In this document: in pieces, positions 1 to 8,000 of the stretch
How positions within the stretch are numbered: position 1 is the stretch's first letter
Layout of the letters: every line of letters begins with the position of its first letter
Source of the DNA: Treponema sp. UBA3870
Lineage (GTDB): Bacteria > Spirochaetota > Spirochaetia > Treponematales > Treponemataceae
DNA length: 9,206 nt
Direction: 5' to 3'
Assembly: GCA_002392275.1 (NCBI GenBank)
Contig: DGGQ01000101.1
Location: 1 to 9,206, forward strand
Notes under the pieces: generated by a model
What the model saw: only the letters and a program-made list of their open reading frames with translations
Told to the model about the DNA's origin: nothing
The model's database searches: none
Translations under genes and position numbers: made by a program

Positions 1-46
1 CACAAAATCAAAGCCAATATTCAAATAGGAATTGGAGATTTAAATT
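1..46 (+). promoter_or_regulatory. Leader and ribosome-binding site of the first gene
   Basis: This short AT-rich stretch holds a TTGGAG Shine-Dalgarno-like element at 32-37, nine bases before the ATG at 47, which supports that start. I see no convincing -35/-10 promoter pair. One frame (2-28) reads eight sense codons and ends in TAG at 26-28. Another frame stays open to a TGA at 48-50 that overlaps the ATG as ATGA. Either could be the tail of an upstream gene, so the operon may begin left of the window. The fragments are too short to decide. Confidence 0.5.
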
Positions 47-2683
47 ATGAAGGATGTGATTCTTATTGGATTGGGTGAATTCGGGGAAAGGACTATCGAG
101 CTTTTCAATGAGATAGAATCGGAAAGAAAAAGTCTTCTTCCTCCTGAACTCAGGGATGAAATCAATGTGTACTCATTGGCGTACAGGAACAACAAAAGTT
201 TTAATTACGCAAAGATTTCCGAAGATATCACAAGTCTTGTCGATTCGTCCGACTCGAAGAATGGGAAAAAACCATTCTCGTATGTTTTTGTCGGAGACCT
301 ATATGAAGACATAAGTTCAAACTATGCCCTTGACTACGCAATGATTCCCCTTATCCTTGACCAAGAGAACATCCTTCTGCGCGACAAGGACAATGTTCTG
401 GGCTTCTTCACATTTTCCGACAGACTGGAAACCCAATTGAAATGTTCTCCAGAAAAAATGACTTCAATTTTAAATTTTTTCAAAAGAATAGAAAAGGCCG
501 ATGTCGATAACTATTACATTCCAAAATACAAAAACATTAGCGGTCTAAATCTCAGAAGAATAGAATGTCCAATGGGACCGTTCAGTCGAAATTATATTGT
601 TGTCACTCCGGGCGATGAAAATTCCGTAATGAACATGACAACCCAAATTTTTGCGGAAAGGATATTCTATGAACTTTACTATCTGCTCAACAAATACAAG
701 GAAAGAGCAAACCAGGTCCAGGCAATCCGTGCTGAAAAAAGTCAAAACTGTTTTTCAAGTTTCACGATGGCACAGATTTCGCGATTGGACCAGCTTCAAA
801 AATATTATCTGACATATTGCCTTGAAGATTTAGTCACGGACTATCTGCTCAGGGACGAGGTAAAGGGAATAAACCTTGATGCCCTTGAAAACAAATTTCT
901 TTCGATGCTGGACATCATTGACAGGGACAAAGAAAGAGCATACAAAAGAAATGACTCAGGATATAAAATAGGATTTCCAATCGACAGGGCAGTTTCTTTG
1001 TTCATAAGCAAATTCAAAAACGAATTGAAGGGATTGATTCCATCATACATAAACCAGGAATACAGGGACGAAAAAAATTATGTTGAAATATGCAAGGACA
1101 GAATCAAGCAAAAACTCTACGACCTGCTACCCTACTATGACGATTTTGTAAAAGAAGAAATCCGCCACATGCATGGTGAGCTGGAAAAAGGTTACATCAA
1201 TCTTTTCAAAGTTGACAAGCTGACCGGAAACATTCAATACTACATCAGGTACATAACGGATTTGAAAAATATTTTTGAATCATGGACCGATGACCTGAAA
1301 AAACTTTTGCAGGAATCCCCCGAAATAGACATTTCCTCCGACTATGAAAAAATAGAAAAAAAGATTCGGAGATACCAAAAATCTACAATCTACAAGCTGC
1401 CATTTTTCCGTCCGGTCAGGAGAATGCTAATCAACAATGCAATACTGGAACTTCCTTTGAAAGACTATCTGGAAAATGAAATACGCAGAAATCTAATCGA
1501 GTCATTCCTAAAACAGTGGGAGGATTCATCGCCAAACTCTGCAAGCCCGGTCCACAATTGCGAAACATTCATTGAGGATTTGAAAATACTGAAAGACAGG
1601 CTCCAGAAAAAGAGAACAATGATTGCGCATAAAAAAGATTACATCTCCAAAATGCCGACCCACTACCACATTATTTCGCAGCTCAAGCAGGACGAGTACA
1701 CAAATCTCCTGAACAAAATCTACGACAAAAAATTTGGACCGGCAAACCAGGGGCTTATTGAAAATGTTGCACGAGACCTTTTCAAGAAATGGACAATAAG
1801 GGGGGAAGGAATTTCAAAGGACAGACAGGACATAACAAAGGACCCGGCAGGTTTTATAAAGCATGTTGATGAGTATCTTTTTGACGAGGCAAAAAAAGTC
1901 TTTGGCGTAGTTGATGTTGACTCAAGAGAATACGAAAAATATGCATCAACATCAGTCCAGATGTTGGAGGAAAGAGTAAAACAACTGTCGGAAAATTCTT
2001 TTATAACAAGAGATTCAACATTCTTTATTTCCGAAAACAAAGTTCTTTTCAAACCGATTTTAAATCAGGAAGATTATATTGATGTACATCTGGCTGACCT
2101 TCCTGACACAACAAACATGATAGATGTGAACATAGATTTTACTCTGGGCGCGGTTGTTTATTTTCAGGACTACATGTACATGGAATACAGAAACCTCTGC
2201 CACTATGAAGATTTGTTTAAAAAATATGAAAAAGAAAATGGGACATCCCTAAATTATGCGGACCCGGGAACAGAAAGCGAAGACGATGAACCAATAGTAT
2301 TCTCGGAAAAAACAAATGCGGAAACAAATATTGAAGAGAAGGTTGAGATTGAGAAAAAAAACACACTTCCCTCCCCTTTTGCGGATGACGATGAGCTGGA
2401 CATTTTCAACATGCATTCAAGGATGCTGCTGAATAATTATTTTGATGAGAACTTCCGTCTTAATCTTTTTGAAAAAATATTTGGGGAAAGAAAAACCGAA
2501 CTTTCCGCGGCAAACATCAATGCACTAGCAAAGAACACGGCTCTGTCGAATCTTCTGGAGCAACTGGACATTGAAAAAATCCATAGCTATTGCAATGAAA
2601 TAAATATTGAAGATATTTTCTCAGACAAGGAAACTCAAATAGAAGCTATAATCAATTATCTGGAAAATACAAAGGAACTATAA
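47..2683 (+). CDS. Large protein with Rossmann/tubulin-like N-terminus; possible degenerate bacterial tubulin-like protein
   Basis: The 878 aa product opens with a hydrophobic strand and a glycine-rich loop, VILIGLGEFGER (residues 4-15), typical of a Rossmann-type nucleotide-binding fold. The next strand-like segments (FSYVFVGDLYED at 77-88, VLGFFTFSD at 117-125, RNYIVVTPGD at 181-190) and the helix at 199-217 follow the order seen in the bacterial tubulin-like family (Pfam Tubulin_2, recalled from memory). That family begins with IGLGGTG and is usually long. However, the tubulin signature GGTGSG is not present, and the equivalent position near residue 81 reads FVGDLYED. GTP binding may therefore be lost, or the assignment may be wrong. 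Residues about 245-735 are mostly charged and helical. An acidic low-complexity linker (about 738-785) leads to a helical C-terminal segment (about 786-878). No signal peptide or membrane segment is visible. It ends one base before the Hsp70 gene, so the two are probably co-translated. An NAD-binding or other nucleotide-binding protein is an alternative. The ORF is secure; the family call is weak. Confidence 0.85.
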   Translation: MKDVILIGLGEFGERTIELFNEIESERKSLLPPELRDEINVYSLAYRNNKSFNYAKISEDITSLVDSSDSKNGKKPFSYVFVGDLYEDISSNYALDYAMIPLILDQENILLRDKDNVLGFFTFSDRLETQLKCSPEKMTSILNFFKRIEKADVDNYYIPKYKNISGLNLRRIECPMGPFSRNYIVVTPGDENSVMNMTTQIFAERIFYELYYLLNKYKERANQVQAIRAEKSQNCFSSFTMAQISRLDQLQKYYLTYCLEDLVTDYLLRDEVKGINLDALENKFLSMLDIIDRDKERAYKRNDSGYKIGFPIDRAVSLFISKFKNELKGLIPSYINQEYRDEKNYVEICKDRIKQKLYDLLPYYDDFVKEEIRHMHGELEKGYINLFKVDKLTGNIQYYIRYITDLKNIFESWTDDLKKLLQESPEIDISSDYEKIEKKIRRYQKSTIYKLPFFRPVRRMLINNAILELPLKDYLENEIRRNLIESFLKQWEDSSPNSASPVHNCETFIEDLKILKDRLQKKRTMIAHKKDYISKMPTHYHIISQLKQDEYTNLLNKIYDKKFGPANQGLIENVARDLFKKWTIRGEGISKDRQDITKDPAGFIKHVDEYLFDEAKKVFGVVDVDSREYEKYASTSVQMLEERVKQLSENSFITRDSTFFISENKVLFKPILNQEDYIDVHLADLPDTTNMIDVNIDFTLGAVVYFQDYMYMEYRNLCHYEDLFKKYEKENGTSLNYADPGTESEDDEPIVFSEKTNAETNIEEKVEIEKKNTLPSPFADDDELDIFNMHSRMLLNNYFDENFRLNLFEKIFGERKTELSAANINALAKNTALSNLLEQLDIEKIHSYCNEINIEDIFSDKETQIEAIINYLENTKEL
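2671..2676 (+). promoter_or_regulatory. Ribosome-binding site of the Hsp70 gene inside gene 1
   Basis: AAAGGA lies eight bases before the ATG at 2685 and within the last codons of the preceding gene, whose TAA ends at 2683. The one-base gap suggests translational coupling. It also supports the start, because the glycine-rich Hsp70 N-terminus follows immediately after MEYLL. Confidence 0.55.
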
Positions 2684-2684
2684 A

Positions 2685-4388
2685 ATGGAATATTTACTTG
2701 GAATTGATCTTGGAACAACAAACTGCACAGTGACAGCAGTTGATGAAAATGGAAAAACCACCGTAATAAGAAACAGGGATGGCGAGTTCGTAACTCCATC
2801 GGCAGTATATTTTTGCGAAAAAGAAAACAATTTTATAGTCGGGAAAAAAGCAAAAGAACTTGCGCCAAGCGACACCGAAGGACGGCTTGTGACTCTCGTA
2901 AAACGCCAGATGGGTTGCGAAAAAAATAAAGTCAGAAAAAATCCAATCACAGGAAAATACAAGCCCTACGAATATTGGAACAAAATTTTTTCACCAGAAG
3001 AAATATCATCAAAAATTCTGAAGCAGCTGAAGGAGGATGCGGAGGCCCAGTTAGGAACAAAAGTATCACAGGCTGTAATCACCTGTCCCGCATATTTTAA
3101 GCAGGCGCAAAAAGAGGCAACGCGAATCGCTGGCGAACTGGCGGGATTTGATGTGCTTGAAGTTATAACAGAACCAAGTGCTGCGGCTCTTTCATACAGC
3201 ACAGTTTCAAAATTCCTAAAAGAAAATGGGAAGGAAAGGGTTTTTGTATTTGACCTTGGCGGAGGAACATTTGATGCGACAATAATCGATTTGCTCAAAG
3301 ACGAAAACGGAATCTCCAGCACAACAAAATGCACAGACGGAGACGCAAGGCTTGGTGGAGCAGACTGGGACAATATTTGTCGCGGCAATATCATCGAGAT
3401 GTTCAATAAAAAATTCGGAATCAAATTCAATCTTGAAAAAGGAATCGAAAAAGAAAAAACTGTTGGGCAGCTTACTCTTGATGTCGAGAAACTAAAAAAA
3501 GAATTATCAAATCCAAATGTTGATTCCGCAAAAATCACAATGGAATACATGGGACATTCGGTAGAAGAAATCTACACAAGAGAAAAATATGCCAACATAA
3601 CAAATGAGTTTACAGAAAAGTGCAGAATCAAATGCAACAATCTAATGAAGGATGCCGGCATGACATGGGACGACATTGACACAGTTCTGATGGTTGGAAG
3701 CATGAGCAACTGTCTTTTCATTCAAGACGCGCTTAGAAAACTGAGTGACAAAGAAATTCTTTTTGGAAAAATAGATCCAAAGACATGCGTTTCAGAAGGG
3801 GCCGCAATCCATGCATATAAAAAATACTGTGACAAAAAAGGCTCGAACGCAGTCATCCACACTCTTGAGGAAAAACCCCGCTACGACATGGCGGAGAACA
3901 ATTTGGACGAAATAGAAAAAATTGTAAAAAATGAGAATGAGGGAAAACGTACTTCATCAACAATTGAATTTGTATCCAGCGTGCTTCCCGCGTCCATCTG
4001 CCTAAAAGGGATGAGTGGCGGAAAAGAAGTCTGTAAAAAAATGCTCCTAAAAAACCATACATATCCATGTTCTTTTGAATCGGATTATCCAATGAGTTTC
4101 GATAATATGACGGAGGTAAAGCTGCCGGTGCTTGAAGGAGAAAGCGAGAATCCTCTGGAAAACACAGAACTTGGGCAAGTAATATTGAGTCTTGACTGCG
4201 CACACAAAAAAGGTGACATGGTTCATGTAAAATTTGAAATCGACGGAAATGGAATTATACAGGTTTCTGCAATCGATAAAAAAACAAACAAATCTGTCAC
4301 AGGAGAAATCAGAAGAAACAGCCTTCTTTCCCTTGACGAAATTGTGCAGGCAAAAAATGATTCCGAAAATGATTTCTTTTTGATATAG
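2685..4388 (+). CDS. Hsp70/DnaK-family chaperone, lidless and divergent
   Basis: This is a cytoplasmic Hsp70-type ATPase of 567 aa. Seen in sequence: phosphate-1 loop GIDLGTTNCTV (6-16); VKRQMG (72-77), keeping the lysine equivalent to DnaK K70; connect-1 with TCPAYF (133-138) and TEPSAAALSY (162-171), keeping the DnaK P143 and E171 equivalents; phosphate-2 DLGGGTFD (190-197); and DARLGGADWDN (220-230), matching the usual DTHLGGEDFDN. The adenosine loop, normally VGGSTRIP, reads MVGSMSNCLF (336-345), so the conserved arginine is missing. Connect-2 is EGAAIHA (371-377). After a charged stretch (about 395-425) comes a reduced substrate-binding beta domain (about 425-545) ending in GNGIIQVSAIDKKT (521-534). 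Only about 20 residues follow, so the alpha-helical lid of DnaK (about 640 aa) is absent. No separate grpE or canonical dnaJ lies beside it, so this is not the housekeeping dnaK locus. It sits between the large first gene and a helical unknown and is probably dedicated to this operon's own clients. The family call is firm; the role is inferred. Confidence 0.95.
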   Translation: MEYLLGIDLGTTNCTVTAVDENGKTTVIRNRDGEFVTPSAVYFCEKENNFIVGKKAKELAPSDTEGRLVTLVKRQMGCEKNKVRKNPITGKYKPYEYWNKIFSPEEISSKILKQLKEDAEAQLGTKVSQAVITCPAYFKQAQKEATRIAGELAGFDVLEVITEPSAAALSYSTVSKFLKENGKERVFVFDLGGGTFDATIIDLLKDENGISSTTKCTDGDARLGGADWDNICRGNIIEMFNKKFGIKFNLEKGIEKEKTVGQLTLDVEKLKKELSNPNVDSAKITMEYMGHSVEEIYTREKYANITNEFTEKCRIKCNNLMKDAGMTWDDIDTVLMVGSMSNCLFIQDALRKLSDKEILFGKIDPKTCVSEGAAIHAYKKYCDKKGSNAVIHTLEEKPRYDMAENNLDEIEKIVKNENEGKRTSSTIEFVSSVLPASICLKGMSGGKEVCKKMLLKNHTYPCSFESDYPMSFDNMTEVKLPVLEGESENPLENTELGQVILSLDCAHKKGDMVHVKFEIDGNGIIQVSAIDKKTNKSVTGEIRRNSLLSLDEIVQAKNDSENDFFLI

Positions 4389-4390
4389 GA
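4386..4390 (+). promoter_or_regulatory. Stop codon merged with ribosome-binding site (TAGGA) before gene 3
   Basis: The TAG stop of the Hsp70 gene forms the first three bases of TAGGA, nine bases before the ATG at 4400. Termination and reinitiation would occur on the same few bases, consistent with translational coupling. The same arrangement recurs at 7988-7992. Confidence 0.5.
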
Positions 4391-4399
4391 CTTTGGCAA

Positions 4400-6139
4400 A
4401 TGGAAAAGAACGATGATTTTTCTTTAGGATTTGCAGGCTCTCTTTTTGAACTTACCGGCACAGTTCCATCGCAGAAAAATATTTCTGCCACAGTCGAAGA
4501 AAAATCTTATTCATACAAAACTGTATACGAATGGTTTGTTAAAGACAAAACTGCGACAAGCACTTTTGAGCAGCATCTTAGAACAAAACCGGAAGTCTAC
4601 ATTCTTTTCAACCTTGTCCCCTTCCATCCGCTCCCAGACGACATCATGCAGAAAGTTGAGAAATTCAAAAACCAGTGTTTTGCTGATGTTGATAAAAATC
4701 TTACGGACAACAACGAGAATATTGAAAAAGGAGAGCAGATTAAATTTTGTCTTCTTGAAATTGAAAACATATTTAAATATTATGATAGCGAAGAATTCAA
4801 TTTTGAAAAAGACCTAAAGCATTACCTGTTTGAAAAACTGTATGTCAGCCTTAAAGAAAAAGAATCTGATGGAGTTCTTGATCTATCGGAGGTTGGCGCG
4901 CTATTGAATACAGCAAAACAGATTTACCTTTGGGATGGGGAATCTGAAAAAACACGACAGGAGATTTTGAGTTGGATAAAAATTAAGGCGGCGGAAGACA
5001 AGTGCAAAATAGAATCATACTGGCAGAGCTTTATCAGGCTTGTAAAAAGCAAACCATCATTTGAAAAACTAAACACAGAAAAATGTGAAGAAAAACTGTA
5101 CTGGGAATACCAAAGTCTTAAACTACAGGAACTTGAGATTTACAATCAGCCGATAGAAATAAATCATGATGAACTTCGCGCCGAAATGAAATCAATTCTT
5201 GAGGGAAACAAGCTCCTCAAAGACAGGGAAGAAACTTATCTACGGGATTTTTTTTATATAGAGCAGGCAAAGTCTGGAAAGGATTTTTCCCTAAAACTTC
5301 CCTCTGATTATTATCAGCATTTGAAAACAGTTGCGTGTTTTACTTATTCATTTTCAGAAGAACAATGGAATGATTTTGCGTACAAGCATAAATTGTCAAA
5401 GCTGAACGACCTGTCCGCAGCTTTTATTTTGGGAACACAAAAGGCATCGTCCATTGAAAATATTGCATCCCTTTTGGAAAACAACAAAAGCAAGGCAATC
5501 GAAAGAATAATCGATGGTGATTTGGAAACATATTTAATTCATATTGACCAGCGTGGCATGGCAAACGAAATAGAACAGGCAAAAAATATTTTCAAAAATG
5601 ACAGGGAGTCATTATTCAAAACCGTCCTAAATATCCTGCTGAACAAAAAAAATAATGATGCAGACAATTCAATCGAAATAGACGACCGACAGTCCTTGCT
5701 TTCACTAATTTCCAGAGACGCAGACATAAAAGAAATGGTTGAGTATTTATTAAAACGAAAGACCCGCGAAAAACTTAACCAAAGAATTCTTGGAAGCTCC
5801 AAAGAAAGAGATGCATTAAACGAATATCTTAGGCACAAGAAGTTTTCATTTGTCTGTCTTTGCATGAACTATCTGAGAGATTTCCCAGACGAAAGCAATG
5901 CCTCTGGATATGCAAATATTTATGAGATGTACGCGAATTATGTTCTGGATATTCTCATAGAAAGAAATGCGTTCAGTCTTTTTTTCTCTGGATTTTGTCA
6001 TCTAATTAACCAAGATTATGTAAGCCAGAAATTCAAAGACAAATTGAACGAAACAAATATTAAAATGCAGAAAGATTTTGAAACGTTCTGCAATACCGTA
6101 AACAAAAAGGGAAAAAAGAAATCAATCTTTGGTTTTTAA
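4400..6139 (+). CDS. Unrecognised helical protein with a possible HPD-less J-like segment, Hsp70 neighbour
   Basis: I do not recognise this 579 aa protein as a whole. It is charged and predicted largely helical, with no signal peptide or clear membrane span. Residues about 66-133 read like a J-domain in layout: a YILFNL opening (68-72 region), a turn with FHPLPDD (75-81), a helix, then FADVDKN (94-100) where a J-domain has YHPDKN, then a helix containing FCLLEIENIFKYY (116-128), as in the third J helix. The HPD triad needed to stimulate Hsp70 is missing, so this would be a J-like domain at best. Residues 353-396 carry a pattern NNKSKAIERIIDGDLETYL followed by MANEIEQAKNI. It recalls short helical modules (N..A....L.G.L..WL......LA..I) I have seen in other large bacterial signalling proteins, but I cannot name the family. 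The C-terminus is strongly basic and ends KKGKKKSIFGF. It lies 11 bases after the Hsp70 gene and 15 before the zorA-like gene, so it could be an Hsp70 partner or a link between the chaperone and the motor. The start is supported by the TAGGA at 4386-4390. Confidence 0.88.
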   Translation: MEKNDDFSLGFAGSLFELTGTVPSQKNISATVEEKSYSYKTVYEWFVKDKTATSTFEQHLRTKPEVYILFNLVPFHPLPDDIMQKVEKFKNQCFADVDKNLTDNNENIEKGEQIKFCLLEIENIFKYYDSEEFNFEKDLKHYLFEKLYVSLKEKESDGVLDLSEVGALLNTAKQIYLWDGESEKTRQEILSWIKIKAAEDKCKIESYWQSFIRLVKSKPSFEKLNTEKCEEKLYWEYQSLKLQELEIYNQPIEINHDELRAEMKSILEGNKLLKDREETYLRDFFYIEQAKSGKDFSLKLPSDYYQHLKTVACFTYSFSEEQWNDFAYKHKLSKLNDLSAAFILGTQKASSIENIASLLENNKSKAIERIIDGDLETYLIHIDQRGMANEIEQAKNIFKNDRESLFKTVLNILLNKKNNDADNSIEIDDRQSLLSLISRDADIKEMVEYLLKRKTREKLNQRILGSSKERDALNEYLRHKKFSFVCLCMNYLRDFPDESNASGYANIYEMYANYVLDILIERNAFSLFFSGFCHLINQDYVSQKFKDKLNETNIKMQKDFETFCNTVNKKGKKKSIFGF

Positions 6140-6142
6140 AAC

Positions 6143-6147
6143 GGAGG
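6143..6147 (+). promoter_or_regulatory. Strong ribosome-binding site of the zorA-like gene
   Basis: GGAGG, seven bases before the ATG at 6155, is the best Shine-Dalgarno sequence preceding an intergenic start in the operon. The gene before zorB has only AGGA. Stronger initiation on the channel subunit would fit the excess of ZorA over ZorB known for Zorya motors (five to two), though this is inference. Confidence 0.65.
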
Positions 6148-6154
6148 AAACATT

Positions 6155-7990
6155 ATGGAAAAAGAAACAAAATTGGACAACAACGAAAATGTGGAAAATA
6201 ATGTAATCCATCTTGGACCACCAGAGGGCTACACTCAACAGCCAGTAGAAAACTATTCCGAAATAGTTGAAGAAAAATCTGAAGCACAACATACAGACAA
6301 AGAATCTGATGCGGCTCCTGTTGACAATAAAAGAAGAAGCGGCAATGCAAAAAAAATCAATATAAAATCTTCCGGTGGATTCAAGGGTATTCTTATCCTG
6401 CTATCCACAGTTTTTCTTCTGATTATGTCACTAATTTTTATTTGGCCAAATGGAAATACAACAAGGCCTTCATTTTATAATCTTTATTTTTTAATATACG
6501 CGGGATTTTCTGTATTTGTTTTTTTCATGTGCCTTTTCCTAAAGCTCAACACTTTTTCGATGCACAAATTTTTTTCCATTCTAGTTTCGGAAAATGGAAA
6601 ATATTCAAAACTGACATCCCCAAATAAAAAGATAAACAAAATCTGCGAGGCATATAAAAACTCATTCCTTGTTTCCGGGGATGAAGACTATCACAAGACC
6701 CGCTCAAACTCCGATTTATATTTTGGAACGGACACATGGATTCAGGATATGAACCGCGTCCCTCTTCTGACATTTTTAAAAATAATTCCCGGAACATTTA
6801 TCGGTCTTGGAATTCTTGGAACCTTCATTGGATTTTCAGAAGGTCTTGCCGAAATTAAAGTAAGTGACGGTAATTTGGAATCAATAATAAATGGTGTGGA
6901 CAGTCTTCTTGCTGGACTGAAGAACGCATTCAACACATCAATCGTTGGAGTGCTTGCCTCGGTCTACCTCAACTTTTTAGTGATTCATCCATTTTCAAAT
7001 ACGCTGAACGCAATATCAAAGCAGCTATGTGATTATCTTGATTCAAAATTCTATGTCACTGAAGTTGATGCCATGGCAATTCTTGATGAAAACCACAACC
7101 TGAAACCATTCCCAGTGACAATGGAAGAGATGATGACAAAACTGGAAAATGTTTCCGCAAACATAAATCATCTCGGAAACACAGTTGGATTGCAGGTAAC
7201 GCAGTCTATAAAATCCACACTGGACGAAACAATCGAAGGAATTATTCGAGGAGAAATTAACAAGCTAAAGGAAGAACTGAACACGGTTATCGACAGTCTT
7301 TCCAATTGCTCCGCGCAACTACAGGCCGCTCCACAAAATCTAAAAGAAGCCGCAGGAATTATGAAAGACAGTTCCGTAACTGCCGTTGAAGAATTCAAAA
7401 AACAAAACGAAGAAGCCGTATCGACACTGACACAGGCGATTACCGACAACATAAATTCAAAGTTTGAATCCTACCTTGAAACTCTGAACAAGATTTCATC
7501 TGTAATGGAAAAAGTCAACGAGGGCATGGGAAAACTTCCAGAAAATTTCCTTTCCGTCACAAATTCGATAGACGCAACATCACAAAAGATTATAGGAAAT
7601 TCGGATGCATTGAGCCAGGCTTTCGACAAATCAACGCAGACACTTTCACAGACAACAGAGCTTACATCAAAAATTGTACAGGCATACGAAGCGCAGGTTT
7701 CCGTTATCAACAATTCAGCATCGCAGATTGAAAAAGTAATAAACGAAAGCAACCAGGTAACAAAAAACAGCAAAGAACTTCTTGACGGTTACACATCCAT
7801 CGATGAACACATTGCAAGTATTTTTGATGAAATCAACAGGAGCACGGAAAAATACACAAGCATGTTAAGCGAAAATCTCACAACATATTTCAAGAGCTTC
7901 CACGACGCGACCAAGGACATTTCAAAACAGTTTGTGGATGCGACACTGCAATTGAGCGAAGAAATAGAAAAGTATAATTCCGGAAAATAG
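6155..7990 (+). CDS. ZorA-like MotA/TolQ/ExbB ion-channel subunit with long helical tail
   Basis: This is an inner-membrane stator subunit of the MotA/TolQ/ExbB superfamily, 611 aa. A charged, probably disordered N-terminus (1-74) precedes hydrophobic segments at about 78-98, 108-130, 207-229 and 257-279. The third carries GLGILGTFIGF (217-227), matching the family's GLLGTxxG signature. The fourth has NAFNTSIVGVLASV (257-270), corresponding to the family's T-rich channel-lining helix with a conserved glycine. After about 300 the protein is one long polar helical region to the end, with repeated hydrophobic spacing and Ser, Thr, Asn and Gln richness typical of a coiled coil. At about 1.5 angstrom per residue this could extend some 45 nm if unbroken. 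A long cytoplasmic tail separates ZorA from ordinary MotA, TolQ and ExbB and is known to be needed for Zorya signalling. The zorB-like gene follows after ten bases. There is no flagellar or TonB/Tol gene nearby, which argues against those roles. The symbol zorA is withheld because the accessory genes differ from the described types. Confidence 0.87.
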   Translation: MEKETKLDNNENVENNVIHLGPPEGYTQQPVENYSEIVEEKSEAQHTDKESDAAPVDNKRRSGNAKKINIKSSGGFKGILILLSTVFLLIMSLIFIWPNGNTTRPSFYNLYFLIYAGFSVFVFFMCLFLKLNTFSMHKFFSILVSENGKYSKLTSPNKKINKICEAYKNSFLVSGDEDYHKTRSNSDLYFGTDTWIQDMNRVPLLTFLKIIPGTFIGLGILGTFIGFSEGLAEIKVSDGNLESIINGVDSLLAGLKNAFNTSIVGVLASVYLNFLVIHPFSNTLNAISKQLCDYLDSKFYVTEVDAMAILDENHNLKPFPVTMEEMMTKLENVSANINHLGNTVGLQVTQSIKSTLDETIEGIIRGEINKLKEELNTVIDSLSNCSAQLQAAPQNLKEAAGIMKDSSVTAVEEFKKQNEEAVSTLTQAITDNINSKFESYLETLNKISSVMEKVNEGMGKLPENFLSVTNSIDATSQKIIGNSDALSQAFDKSTQTLSQTTELTSKIVQAYEAQVSVINNSASQIEKVINESNQVTKNSKELLDGYTSIDEHIASIFDEINRSTEKYTSMLSENLTTYFKSFHDATKDISKQFVDATLQLSEEIEKYNSGK

Positions 7991-7992
7991 GA
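7988..7992 (+). promoter_or_regulatory. Stop codon merged with ribosome-binding site (TAGGA) before the zorB-like gene
   Basis: The zorA-like gene ends with TAG, and TAGGA overlaps that stop, eight bases before the ATG at 8001. This is the second occurrence of the arrangement seen at 4386-4390. It suggests that ZorB synthesis depends on translation of ZorA, which would keep the motor subunits in proportion. Confidence 0.5.
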
Positions 7993-8000
7993 TTTGCGAT

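Noticed and set aside
2354..2361. Runs of eight A (also about 9144-9151) as phase-variation tracts
   Set aside because: Such runs are expected by chance in A-rich, lysine-rich coding sequence, and both lie in intact frames with no second-frame continuation suggesting a switch.
2966..3550. Antisense open frame of 194 codons opposite the Hsp70 gene
   Set aside because: It lies wholly opposite a well-supported Hsp70 gene. Its Ser/Phe-rich product is what the complement of A-rich coding sequence yields, and it has no family motif.
2685..4388. Housekeeping dnaK locus
   Set aside because: The protein lacks the lid and the GGSTR adenosine motif, and there is no grpE or HPD-containing dnaJ alongside.
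4431..4817. Same-strand alternative frame of 128 codons inside gene 3
   Set aside because: It has no ribosome-binding site, lies fully within the longer frame, and its low-complexity Ser/Leu/Lys product looks like a frame shadow.
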